Assembly (NCBI RefSeq): GCF_000189635.1
Contig: NW_002476351.1
Span: 340,338-404,337 of the forward strand
DNA length: 64,000 bases
Direction: 5' to 3'
Origin: Tetrahymena thermophila SB210
Taxonomy: Eukaryota; Ciliophora; Oligohymenophorea; Hymenostomatida; Tetrahymenidae
Positions 37,659 to 48,327 of this stretch are shown here, piece by piece. The position numbers and the translations under genes were made by a program. Each line of letters opens with the position of its first letter. Position 1 is the stretch's first letter. Below the pieces are notes generated by a model that saw only the letters and a program-made list of their open reading frames with translations, had not been told where the DNA came from and did not search any database.

Positions 37659-38843
37659 ATGAATTCAGAATTCGATTAGGTGAGTCGTGCAGATTAATAA
37701 TAATAAGTTTAAGGGCGTAGAAGATAGAGCAAGATGGCTTAAAATTAAAATGAGTTATTAGGAGTGAATTTAGAAAAATCTAAACTAGATAGGAACGAAA
37801 TAACATAAGTGGTTTACTAATTCAAGAAAAGTGATAAACCAATTATTCAATTTATAGATCTCCTTAATATTGCTAAAAGTAATATATATTATAATAGAAA
37901 TTAAAATATTAATTTTTTGAGCTTGAAGCTTTGTATGTATTATTAAATTGCAAAAATTCTTAGTAGTGATAATAACTAACATAGAATAACTAATAAATAT
38001 TTTGAAACTTAATAAAATAGAGCTCAACTATGAGGTTGATAGTAAAGTAAAAGAGTTTATTTTCAAGGAGTTAGAAGCTAGAAACATAAAAAAAATAGAC
38101 ATAGATGCTGCAATAATTGTTCTTTCGTAGGTCAAAACGTACTACCAAAAATTAGATGAAGAAAGTTAAAACAACTCTTTTAACGAATATGGTAAATAAT
38201 TAATTAATAAATATTAGCAAAAATTTAATTTTTTTATCCAATTAATTAATTTGATTAAATTAATCATCTAACAGATTTATGATAAATTTAAAAATAAGTA
38301 TTAATAAGATTCTAATTTAATTTAAAAAAATAGTCGATGCTTTTGTAGCTTTAGGTGGCAATCCTGACCAAACAGGAAAAGTATCAAAGCAAACTATTTT
38401 GGAAATCATTAAAACAGAGTTTGAGTTGACTTATGACATGGAAGTTTTTTTAGAAAAGATAGAAGCTGGAGGAGAGTTCTTAGATTTTCCTACATTTTGT
38501 ATGCTTTTTGAGTAAAGTGATGAGGGAAGAGGTCTTACTAAAACCAATTCAGTGTTATCTGTAAATAAAAATAATTTTTTATAATTAAAAGCAACAAATA
38601 TCAAATAAAACTAAATTTAATTGAATTTAAAAACTTTTTAAAAATATTTTAAATTTATTTTTTTTTAAATAGCTACTTTCTAATAGAAGTCGTAAGAGTG
38701 TTAAGTCAAATAACTCACTTAAAGTTAGATACAAAGATTTTGAAAAGTTTTATGCTTAAATGGAATAGTAGGAATAATAATAAATGAATACTCGTAATTA
38801 ATTTTAGGAGCACGATAGCTAAAATATTCCTTCTTCTCCCTGA
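37659..38843 (+). CDS. EF-hand-like protein, possibly axonemal
   Basis: Four exons with introns at about 37809-38012, 38193-38330 and 38562-38671; roughly 235 residues. The N-terminus is Gln/Arg-rich and disordered. The centre has a helical region (KEFIFKELEARNIKKIDIDAA) and then a calmodulin-like pair of helix-loop-helix units: FVALGGNPDQTGKVSKQTI and EKIEAGGEFLDFPTFCML. The layout and the A.GG.PD..G.V phrase resemble EF-hand subunits of cilia such as outer-arm docking or dynein light chains, where such loops often lack full Ca ligands. Here the first loop keeps Asp but lacks a DxDxDG set, so Ca binding may be weak or lost. The short C-terminal tail is polar with Gln repeats. Family level is fair; the axonemal role is inference. 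Confidence 0.7.
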
Positions 38844-39205
38844 ACAATTATTTATTTATTAAATAAATTAAATATAGAACAAAATTAATTAATTAATTCA
38901 TTTAAGTATTTGTATAATATGTAAAGATTCCAGATCAGCATATAATAAATTAATATAAAATAAGCGTTTTTTTAGTTAAATTTATTAAAAATATTTAAAT
39001 CAATTTATGCTATTTCGTACATAACATAAAAGATATTTATTTATTTATTTAGCAACATTATAAATCAATAAAAATTGAAATGTAAAATCCTACAATTGGT
39101 CAATCATTTGATTTTAATAGAATCTTTATTTATCAAATTATAGTAATTTCTTTTAAAAAATAATAATAATAAAATTTGCATCAAAATCTAATCATCAAAT
39201 AACCT
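38844..39205. other. intergenic spacer
   Basis: Short A/T-rich spacer between two plus-strand genes, with no feature of note. Confidence 0.4.
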
Positions 39206-40666
39206 ATGAGCGAGGTTTAATTAAAGAAAGAAATAAGCGATTTAAAAAGCCAGGTTGATAAATTAAAAATAGAAAATGACCATCTACATATGAAAAATCT
39301 TGACCTAGAAGATAAGGTGGATGACTTACAGCAAATGAGTAAAAAAATTTTAAAAGATAAGAACGAAGAAATAGAAAAAATCAAAGCTAGTCTAATGGAA
39401 TTTTAGCTTTTAAATGCTAATTTGGAAAAAGAAAATTTTGAGCTGAAGTAACAAATTGAACTTGAAGAATAGAAAACTTTGACCAGTCAATATTCAGAAA
39501 GACCCCAATTATCCGAAATCCCTAATAAAATGTATGAAGACTACTAGTAAAACAAATAAAAACAAAAGTCTGTCTCATTTTAAGATCAAAAAGGAGCAAG
39601 TAATGCCAATTAAGTAACTAATTAAGTTAATTAAGAAAATGAAAAAAATACCATGGCTAAATAAAATAAACCTGAAAAATTGGATTCAGAGCGAATTGAA
39701 ATGATTAACGAAGAACTTGTAAGAAGAAACAGCAAATTAATGTCTATAGTTGAATAAAATAATGAAGTTTATGACACTACTCAATAAATTCTGGTTGATC
39801 TAAATTTATAAATATCTGGTTTACTTAATGAGAAAGCTGAGTTGTTATCTCAAGTTGCAGATTTGGAGGACGTGGTTGACGAGTAGCAAGGCCAGCTCAT
39901 GCTTTTAATATCTGAGAATAAAGAATTAATTGAGAGGTTGGACTTAGCAAATTAAAATTCTGCTAATAAAGGAAATAATTTTACTAATTCAACTTAAGCT
40001 ACTGTAGCAGAATTCATAAATAATTTATAGCAAGAAGAGAATAACGAAACTATAGTATGGAATTCATAGTCTAAAAGAAGAAGTGAAAGATAGGAGCAAG
40101 AAAGAAGAAATGGAAATGATAACTTAGGAAATTTATGCAAATCAGAGAACTTTCAAGTAATTTATGAGGAATGCAATGACCAAAGAGGTAGCAAAAACAA
40201 TAAAGCAGCTTAAGATGATATGCTAATCATTGAATATTAAGATAATTCCTAATAAAAAAATGTTCAATACTCCCCTTTGCAAAAGACTGAGAAGAACAAC
40301 TTTAGTAATGATTAGGAAGGTCTCAATAAAGCACTCAGTTTATAAATTTAAGAATTAACATAAAAGTTACAAATCGTCTCTCAAAAACTATCTGAATCTG
40401 AGACATCTAACCAAAAATCTTCAATGCAAACCGATAATTTAATTGAGGAATTAAAAAAGTAAATTCAGGTAAAAGAGGAAGAAATAAACAAATTACAATA
40501 ACAGTTAAAAATGATGGAGGAAAAGATATTTTTTATGGAAGAAGAAATAGAGTTATAAAAAATGGAATTTGACACAACAGTTGACGAGCTTTATTCTCAG
40601 TATGAATAAAAACTATAATAGCTTAGAGGAAATCATGATATTCCAATGCTTATTACCTTAAACTGA
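39206..40666 (+). CDS. long coiled-coil protein, unrecognised
   Basis: Single uninterrupted frame of 486 residues from ATG 39206 to TGA 40664-40666, with more than 35 TAA/TAG codons read as Gln. Heptad-rich coiled coil in three blocks: residues about 5-95 (KKEISDLKSQVDKLKIENDH), about 165-255 (ERIEMINEELVRRN and onward) and about 375-475 (EEINKLQQQLKMMEEKIFFM). The parts between are polar Asn/Gln/Ser linkers. No motor, kinase or membrane part is seen. Likely a structural or scaffold protein, for instance of cytoskeleton or basal body, but that is guesswork. The gene itself is secure. Confidence 0.8.
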
Positions 40667-41253
40667 AAAAACGATAAATATTTATCCATAAAAACTGTAA
40701 TTTAATTCAAGTTGAAATAATTTACGTCATAAATTATTTATGGAATATTTCTTTTAAATTTCGGAAAAAGTTTCTTATTTGGTGGAAGAATAAATTAATT
40801 AATCAAATCTAGAAAGACCATTAAACTAAAAATAACTAAACATATAATATAAAAAGCACTAATCACTTTAAATATTTAAATAAAATAATAAATATATAAT
40901 CAAATATAATTGTATAAATTACAATAAATACTCTCTTTAACTTCATTAATTTATAGTTTGTTTTAATTTTTGAAATAATTTGAATTATTTTACTTCAAAC
41001 AAAAAGTTTATTTAATTACTTATATAGATATATTGCTTACTACCCACTATTAAAATACTCTTTGTTAGTTCTTTTATTTGGGTTTTGACTAATATTTTAA
41101 TTTATAAATCTTTATTATTTTCAAATTTGGTTTTTATGGATATGCTGTATTATATTTTTATTTGATTTAATTTATTAACTTTGTTTTTAATTCTAATATA
41201 TCATTTAACTTTTTAATTTTCCACTTTTCAACAAAAAAAATAGCTTAAGTCTA
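40667..41253. other. intergenic spacer between convergent genes, partly duplicated downstream
   Basis: A/T-rich. From about 41093 it matches 44835 onward closely, so its right half is the edge of the duplicated TPR locus. No coding frame. Confidence 0.5.
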
Positions 41254-43260
41254 TCAAAGCAAGCTTTTAAGAGATCTTTAAAATTATTGTTTATAGTTAT
41301 CATAAGGATTAAGTTGTAAACACTTTTTTAATGATATAATTGCATGTTTGTACATTTTTTTACACTAAAAATCAACAGAAAGGTATAAATGGCAATCCTT
41401 AAGTTTTGGATCAATTTATATACATTTCTTGAAATATATACTTGAATGTTGATACCTTCCTTTTTTTTAAAATGCTATTCCTAGATTTAAAAGATTTTCT
41501 TTAACATCAGGATCAAGTTAAACAGCCTTCTAGGAGAATGTAATAGCATCATCATACATTTCTTTTTGCATAAATGAATATCCCAGCTTTCCAAATGCCC
41601 AGCTGTCTTTAGGATCAAGTTAAACAGCCTTCTAGAAGAATGTAATAGCATCATCATACATTTATTTTTGCATAAATGAATATCCCAGCTTTCCAAATGC
41701 CCAGCTGTCTTTAGGATCAAGTTAAACAGCCTTCTAGAAGAATGTAATAGCATCATCATACATTTTTTTTTTCATAAATGAATATCCCAGATTTCCAAAT
41801 GCCCAGCTGTCTTTAGGATCAAGTTAAACAGCCTTCTAGAAGAATGTAATAGCATCATCATACATTTTTTTTTTCATAAATGAATATCCCAGATTTCCAA
41901 ATGCCCAGCTGTCTCTAGGATCAAGTTAAACAGCCTTCTAGAAGAATGTAATAGCATCATCATACATTTCTTTTTTCATAAATGAATATCCCATACATCT
42001 AAATGCGCAGCTGTCTTTAGGATCAAGTTAAACAGCCTTCTAGAAGAATGTAATAGCATCATCATACATTTTTTTTATCATAAATGAATATCCCAGATTT
42101 CCAAATGCCCAGCTGTCTTTAGGATCAAGTTAAACAGCCTTCTACAAGAATGTAATAGCATCATCATACATTTTTTTTTTCATAAATGAATATCCCAGAT
42201 TTCCAAATGCCCAGCTGTCTCTAGGATCAAGTTAAACAGCCTTCTAGAAGAATGTAATAGCATCATCATACATTTCTTTTTGCATAAATGAATATCCCAG
42301 GTTTCCAAATGCCCAGCTGTCTTTAGGATCAAGTTAAACAGCCTTCTAGAAGAATGTAATAGCATCATCATACATTTTTTTTATCATAAATGAATATCCC
42401 AGATTTCCAAATGCCCAGCTGTCTTTAGGATCAAGTTAAACAGCCTTCTAGAAGAATGTAATAGCATCATCATACATTTATTTTTGCATAAATGAATATC
42501 CCAGCTTTCCAAATGCCCAGCTGTCTTTAGGATCAAGTTAAACAGCCTTCTAGAAGAATGTAATAGCATCATCATACATTTATTTTTGCATAAATGAATA
42601 TCCCAGCTTTCCAAATGCCCAGCTGTCTTTAGGATCAAGTTAAACAGCCTTCTACAAGAATGTAATAGCATCATCATACATTTATTTTTGCATAAATGAA
42701 TATCCCAGCCTTCCAAATGCATAGCTGTCTTTAGGATCAAGTTAAACAGCCTTCTAGAAGAATGTAATAGCATCATCATACATTTTTTTTTTCATAAATG
42801 AATATCCCATACATCTAAATGCGCAGCTGTCTTTAGGATCAAGTTAAACAGCCTTCTAGAAGAATGTAATAGCATCATCATACATTTATTTTTGCATAAA
42901 TGAATATCCCAGCTTTCCAAATGCCCAGCTGTCTTTAGGATCAAGTTAAACAGCCTTCTAGAAGAATGTAATAGCATCATCATACCTTTTTTTTATCATA
43001 AATGAATATCCCAGCTTTCCAAATGCCCAGCTGTCTTTAGGATCAAGTTAAACAGCCTTCTAGAAGAATGTAATAGCATCATCATACATTTCTTTTTTCA
43101 TAAATGAATATCCCAGATTTCCAAATGCATAGCTGTTTTTAGGATCAAGTTAAACAGCCTTCTAAAAATAATAGACAGCATCATCATATTTTAAAGACAG
43201 TTATGATCTATCGCCAAGGATTAGATACCATTTACTTTTTAAAGTATTAAAAAAATTCAT
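41254..43260 (-). CDS. TPR-repeat protein with near-identical 102-bp units
   Basis: Single exon, 2007 bases, 668 residues, ATG 43258-43260 to TGA 41254-41256. After a 28-residue head come 17 successive 34-residue TPR periods with strict 102-base spacing. The unit reads like DDAITFFQKAVQLDPKDSWA then FGKLGYSFMQKEMY, a textbook tetratricopeptide unit with W/G/Y/A/P positions in place. The last two or three units before the stop are diverged (GIAFQKKGRYQHSSIYFKK, then LQLNPYD). TPR superhelices bind peptides or partner proteins. Units differ by only a few bases each, so expansion is recent or homogenised. Gln in each unit comes from TAG and TAA, so a standard-code reading sees only shadow frames here. 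Partner unknown. Confidence 0.9.
41500..43200 (-). repeat. tandem array of 102-bp TPR-encoding units
   Basis: The landmark ATCATACATT, in each unit's MYDD codons, recurs every 102 bases from 41551 upward: sixteen copies plus a variant at about 43185. Rare variants mark higher-order duplication: CCATACATCT occurs at 41991 and 42807, exactly 816 bases (8 units) apart, and TCTACAAGAA at 42141 and 42651, 510 bases (5 units) apart. Unequal exchange or block duplication is the likely cause. Confidence 0.9.
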
Positions 43261-43504
43261 TCTTTATTGAGATAAAGTTTTAATAGTATATTAGAATCTA
43301 TGTATCAAAATAATAATTGAATTGTTTAAAAAAATTTGTATATTAATAATTTATATAATAAATACAACTAATTATAATTTAATTTAATAAATATATATAT
43401 AAAAGACATATTAGTTTTTTAATTTTTTAGAATTTAAATATAGATTAAAGAAATAAATAGTAAATTTAATATTATTATTATAAATTATTCTTAAATTTAG
43501 ATAT

Positions 43505-43615
43505 ATTTAGAGCTGTGATAGCCAATCCTCCAGGATTTGTCATAATATAAAGGGAAAAGTGTGGTCTGGCCATAGATTTGTTTAAGACTTGCTTTTTTTC
43601 AAAAAATCAATAAAA
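43505..43615 (+). other. compact G+C-rich island of unknown nature
   Basis: About 100 bases stand out from the A/T background, for example GTGATAGCCAATCCTCCAGG and AAAAGTGTGGTCTGGCCATA, ending in GCTTTTTTTC. Read as protein in one plus frame it gives ANPPGFVIIQREKCGLAIDL with no stop for about 40 residues, but no start or neighbouring exon is found. The terminal T run would also suit an RNA polymerase III transcript, though I cannot find convincing A and B boxes. It is either an orphan exon or gene remnant, or a small RNA gene. I cannot decide between them. Confidence 0.35.
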
Positions 43616-43957
43616 AAAATTATGAACTTAAAAATATTTAAAAAAATAGGGGTTTCTGTTTCATTTGAGAGCGTAATATATATTAAAGCATTAGATTATA
43701 AAATATTATATTGAATTTCAATAAAAATAATTGTTTTGTTTTCATATAAATGCAATTTAAATTGATTTTATAGATTTTTGTATATTATGAAATACAAAGG
43801 AAAATTATTAAAAGAATAACATTCTCAAAGTTACAAAGCTAAATCAAAATCGTATTATTATCTAAATAGTTAATTAAATAATCTAATTAACAATAAATTA
43901 ATAAAAGAATATTTTTCTAGAAGTATTACATAATAACTAAATATTATTTAAATTACT

Positions 43958-44045
43958 TATGTATTATTTTTTCTAATTTAAACATCATTTCACTTAATCC
44001 ACCTACCATTTTCGAAGTTTGTTATCTTACAAAAGGATACTATCA
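43958..44045 (+). repeat. short diverged direct repeat, copy A
   Basis: The sequence around ATTTTTTCTAATTTAAACAT, TTAATCCACCTAC and CGAAGTTTGTTATCTTACAAAAG is matched at 44293-44383 with about 10-15 percent differences. Non-coding. Confidence 0.55.
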
Positions 44046-44292
44046 TTATATATTTATCTCTTAAAAATTGCATCATAAAAATTATTCATTTTTTGTTTAT
44101 TTGATGTTAATATCTAATAAAGTAATTCAATAAACTAGCATATATATTAAGATGCCTTAATAATCAGAGATAATTTATTAAATATTTTAAATAACTATAA
44201 CATTATTAGCAAAGATTAAACAAGATACCAAAATTTCTTGAGATTCGTCTAATTAAATATTAGATGATACTTTTTCGAGTATTTATTGAATT

Positions 44293-44383
44293 AATTATTT
44301 GTTATTTTTTCTAATTGAAATATCATTTCATTTAATCCACCTACTAACTTTCGAAGTTTATAATTTTACAAAAGAATACTATA
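44293..44383 (+). repeat. short diverged direct repeat, copy B
   Basis: Partner of 43958-44045, with TTAATCCACCTAC and ACAAAAGAATACTAT landmarks shared. Spacing about 336 bases. A second linked pair lies at 44110-44205 and 44560-44640 (TATATATTAAGATG..TTAATAATCA). Confidence 0.55.
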
Positions 44384-44834
44384 TATATACAATTAAACTA
44401 GTTTTTTAAAAATATTAATGATTATTTATTTAAGGATAGTAAGTTTGTATCCTTTTTGTTATTATATCTTATCTAAGATAGGAAGCATAAACAAATTAAT
44501 TTGTTAAATAATCTAATTTTTGATATATTAATTTGATGTCATTTTTAATTAAAATTCTTTGTAAATAAGTGTATATATTAAGATGACTTAATAATCATAG
44601 ATAATTTATTAAATATTCTAATTAACTATAGCATTCATTATTAACAAACTGATATTAAAAAAGGTACCAGAGTATATTTAAATTCAACAAATTATAAATG
44701 TAAAAATCATTCAAATTTTATTTTTTTTAAGTAATAATTATTTTTTATTATAAAATAATGATGTTTAAACAAGTATAAAAATGCCTAAAAATATTTTTAA
44801 ATATTCTAATTTATTTTCGTTTTTAAATCTTTAC

Positions 44835-46017
44835 TATTTTAATTTATAAATCTTTATTATTTTCAAATTTGGTTTTTATGCATATGTTGTTTTATATTTT
44901 TATTTGATTTAATTTATTAACTTTGATTTTTAATTCTAATATCTCATTTAACTTTTTAATTTTCCACTTTTCAACAAAAAAAATAGCTTAAGCCTATCAA
45001 AGCAAGCTTTTAAGAGATCTTTAAAATTATTGTTTATTGTTATCATAAGGATTAAGTTGTAAACACTTTTTTAATGATATAATTGCATGTTTGTACATTT
45101 TTTTACACTTAAAATCAAGAGAAAGGTAAAAATGGCAATTCATATATTTTGGATCAATTTAAATACCTTTCTTGAAATATATACTTGAATGTTGATACCT
45201 TCCTTTTTTTCCAAAATGCTATTCCTAGATTTAAAAGATTTTCTTTAACATCAGGATCAAGTTAAACAGCCTTCTAAATGAATGTAATTGCATCATCATA
45301 CATTTCTTTTTTCGTAAATGAATATCCCAGCTTTCCAAATGCCCAGCTGTCTTTAGGATCAAGTTAAACAGCCTTCTAGAAGAATGTAATAGCATCATCA
45401 TACATTTCTTTTTTCATAAATGAATATCCCATATTTCCAAATGTCCAGCTGTCTTTAGGATCAAGTTAAACAGCCTTCTAGAAGAATGTAATAGCATCAT
45501 CATACATTTCTTTTTGCATAAATGAATATCCCATATTTCCAAATGTCCAGCTGTCTTTAGGATCAAGTTAAACAGCCTTCTAGAAGAATGTAATAGCATC
45601 ATCATACATTTCTTTTTTCATAAATGAATATCCCAGCTTTCGAAATGCCCATCTGTATTTAGGATCAAGTTAAACAGCCTTCTAGAAGAATGTAATAGCA
45701 TCATCATACATTTCTTTTTTCATAAATGAATATCCCAGCTGTCCAAATGCATAGCTGTTTTTAGGATCAAGTTAAACAACCTACTAAAAATAATAGACAG
45801 CATCATCATATTTTGAAGACTGTTATAATATATCGCCAAGGATTTGATACCATTTACTTTTTAAAGTATTAAAAAATTCATTCTTTATTGAGATAAAGTT
45901 TTAATAGTATATTAGAATCTATGTATCAAAATAATAATTGAATTGTTAAAAAAATTTTGTATATTAATAATTTATATAATAAATACAACTAATTATAAAT
46001 TTATTTAATAAATATAT
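44835..46017. repeat. segmental duplication, copy 2 (frameshifted TPR copy and flanks)
   Basis: Direct copy of 41093-43400 with only six TPR periods. Both flanks align well to copy 1, so the whole locus, not only the coding part, was duplicated. Confidence 0.85.
44997..45881 (-). pseudogene. truncated, frameshifted TPR paralogue
   Basis: Same head, TPR units and tail as the gene at 41254-43260, but with six periods instead of seventeen and two indels in homopolymers. Just after the ATG (45879-45881) there are six T where the intact copy has seven, so the copy reads out of frame into a TGA within about 60 codons. Near the 3' end the run TTCC T7 CC replaces TTCC T8, a net gain of one base that puts a TGA shortly after. 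The internal TPR units are still open in the correct frame and close to the intact units. Best read as a young pseudogene. Both indels sit in homopolymers, so base-calling error is possible; an internal ATG could also give a short TPR product. Confidence 0.7.
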
Positions 46018-46480
46018 ATGTGCAATAAATATGGTCGGTGAGGGAATTAACTAAATTCAAATTATTTTTTATAAATTTAAGAATTTTCAAAAAAATACTT
46101 TTTTTCATAATAAAAAAATAAATTATTTTACATTAATAATTATTTTTGCTAAAAATTAATATTATTTTTAGTTAGTTAACAAAATTAGTTCAATAATTTA
46201 TTTGGATGGATCTAAGTACTGTTGAAATATTAACTTTTTTAATACACATACATATTTGACTGTATTTACTATGATTGAGATAAATTAAATAACAAATAAA
46301 AATTAAGATATATTTGACGAATAAAATTATTGGTTTAAATCAATCATAAAAAATTATTAATTTATCAAAAAAATAAATTCCTTATTTCTGATTAAATTTA
46401 ATTTTTTTAGATAGTGTGATAATATAAACATAATTAACGAAATACTAAAAAAAGAACGTTTATAAAATATTACAAAAAAT
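46018..46480. other. intergenic spacer
   Basis: A/T-rich spacer between the TPR pseudogene and a plus-strand gene. Nothing recognised apart from presumed promoter function. Confidence 0.4.
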
Positions 46481-48004
46481 ATGAAGTAAAATAATCATTC
46501 TTTTGACTCTTTAAATGATAGAAAACTCAATTCGCCTGGTTAACCTTATAGCCATGCAGAATTTCTAAGTAGTAGAAAAGAAATAATCTTGCAAAGGATA
46601 ACAAATCAAAAATATAAGGAGAGTAAATAAAATGAGTCTCCTATCAAACTTTAATAATACTAGGAATCTTTGAGTTAATCACCTGGAGATTAAAATATCA
46701 ATTTGGAAGGTTCGTAAGAACAAAGGAACTCTTTTATTGAGTAGGAAGTAACTGATGCATAGATAAATTAACTTAAGAATATTGACATAAAAAAATTGCA
46801 AGCTTTAATTCTTAAAAATAGAAATGATGCAAATAAATCATATTCTATTTAGAACTTTTAAAGTTTATTTATTGAAATAGGATTGCTTTATAACCAAAAT
46901 TAGTAAAAGGAATAGGAAGCTTCTGAAAGATCGATTTAATATTGCGAGTAACTGTGGAGAGTTATTTAATTTTCAAGTAACAGTCCCTTCGCAAATTCTT
47001 AATTCATAAATTAAATTATGGCAATCCTTTTAAACAGATAGCTCTGCTAAGAATCTATGATAACCCTAGTATAAAATGAACTAATTAATAATTTTAAAGT
47101 AAGCACTTAACAAAATGCAGAAGAGTTTATAAAGTAACTAAATTATAGCAATATTAATCTCAAATAAATCTTAAATTATTTTTACATACTCATTCATACC
47201 TATGAATTAAATGAACACATTTTATAAAACTAAGCTTCTCCTACTAAAAACAATAATAATACAATGAATATTTATGATAAAAATAAGAAGAACACTCGAC
47301 ATGAAAAGCTTTTTTAGCATGCAGAATTATTAAATTAAAAAAGAAATACTTTCTCATTATTAAAGTAAAAGGAAGAACTTGACTCTTGCACATTTTAACC
47401 TATAATAAATTATAATTAGTAAAATTTAATGTCACCAAAATACCAAAAAATACTTCAAACAAATGTCCATGATAGACTGTATCAAAATGCTCAGGAAATC
47501 AAAAAATCTTAAGAAGAAATTTAACAATAAAGGGAAAAATAAAAAGAAGAAGAAATGTAACAATACTCTTTTCACCCATAAATTACAAAATTAGATCATA
47601 TTGATCATTGTAATCAAGATAAAAAAAATATTATTGATTATGTTCCTGGTGCAAAAACTCAGCTTGAGAGATTGGCCAAGGCAAGACGTATCAAAACTGA
47701 GAAGGATTAATTCTGGGATAAGCAGATGTAACAATACAGAGAAAAAGGGGTCAAGACCAATCCTACAAAAACTCAAGAATTTAGCTTTATGAATAGAATT
47801 CCCTTGAAAAGAGAACCTATCATGTATTTAGATGTCAATATTACAACTAGTAAGAAAGGCAGAATTGCCCTCTATAAAGGTGATGATTATAAAAAAGTTG
47901 CTAGAGACTTTGCTTAAATATATAGGCTTAACTAAGAAGCACTTTAAGAACTTGAAGAAAGAGTTTATTAGGCAATTCACATATATTATTCATAGTTTGC
48001 TTGA
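46481..48004 (+). CDS. unrecognised 507-residue protein, single exon
   Basis: Open frame from ATG 46481 to TGA 48002-48004, rich in TAA/TAG Gln codons. The first 330 residues are polar and helical with Gln and Asn runs and a predicted coiled-coil stretch near residues 335-365 (REKQKEEEMQQY). The C-terminal 110 residues look like a folded domain: GAKTQLERLAKARR, then MYLDVNITTSKKGRIALY, GDDYKKVARDFAQIYRL and ELEERVYQAI. This domain, with a two-strand start and a helix around VARDFAQIY, reminds me of a C-terminal module in other protist proteins, but I cannot name the family. No membrane part. Confidence 0.75.
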
Positions 48005-48327
48005 TCTATATTATATTTTCTTTCAATTTATAATTTATTTTTAATAAAAAAATACCATTTATGATAATTATTAATTTTTAATGCTTTATTTTTTAAAATC
48101 ATCTTTTTTAACATATTAATTATATTTAATAATTTATGTATTGATTTAAAGACAATTAAATATAAAAATAATAATATTTATTATATATTAGATATTAACA
48201 TTTTTATCTAAATTTCAAATTAAACTAGAGTTAAATGCCTTTTTAATTTTGGATTAAAACTAAAAACAATTAGATAGATAATAAATACCCCTCATAATAT
48301 GAAAACAATATTTGACCTATATATTTA
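48005..48327. other. spacer between convergent genes
   Basis: About 320 bases of A/T-rich sequence shared by the 3' ends of two convergent genes. No element seen. Confidence 0.4.

Larger units (their letters stand above)
41093..43400. repeat. segmental duplication, copy 1 (intact TPR gene and flanks)
   Basis: The non-coding flank at 41093-41253, the whole TPR coding region and the upstream flank to about 43400 recur at 44835-46017 in the same orientation. The copies differ mainly in TPR unit number (17 periods here against 6) and in scattered point changes. This is a tandem gene duplication with a spacer of about 1.4 kb. Confidence 0.85.
43261..44834. other. spacer between the two TPR copies
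   Basis: About 1.5 kb. Contains the copy 1 flank to about 43400, a compact G+C-richer island at 43505-43615, and two pairs of short diverged direct repeats (43958-44045 with 44293-44383; 44110-44205 with 44560-44640). The rest is A/T-rich. Confidence 0.5.

Noticed and set aside
41487..42983. Minus-strand open frames of repeated MMMLLHSSRRLF type in the 102-bp array
   Set aside because: They are shadow frames kept open by the 102-base period. The frame giving DDAITFFQKAVQLDP is a true TPR, runs the whole array without TGA and joins proper head and tail sequences.
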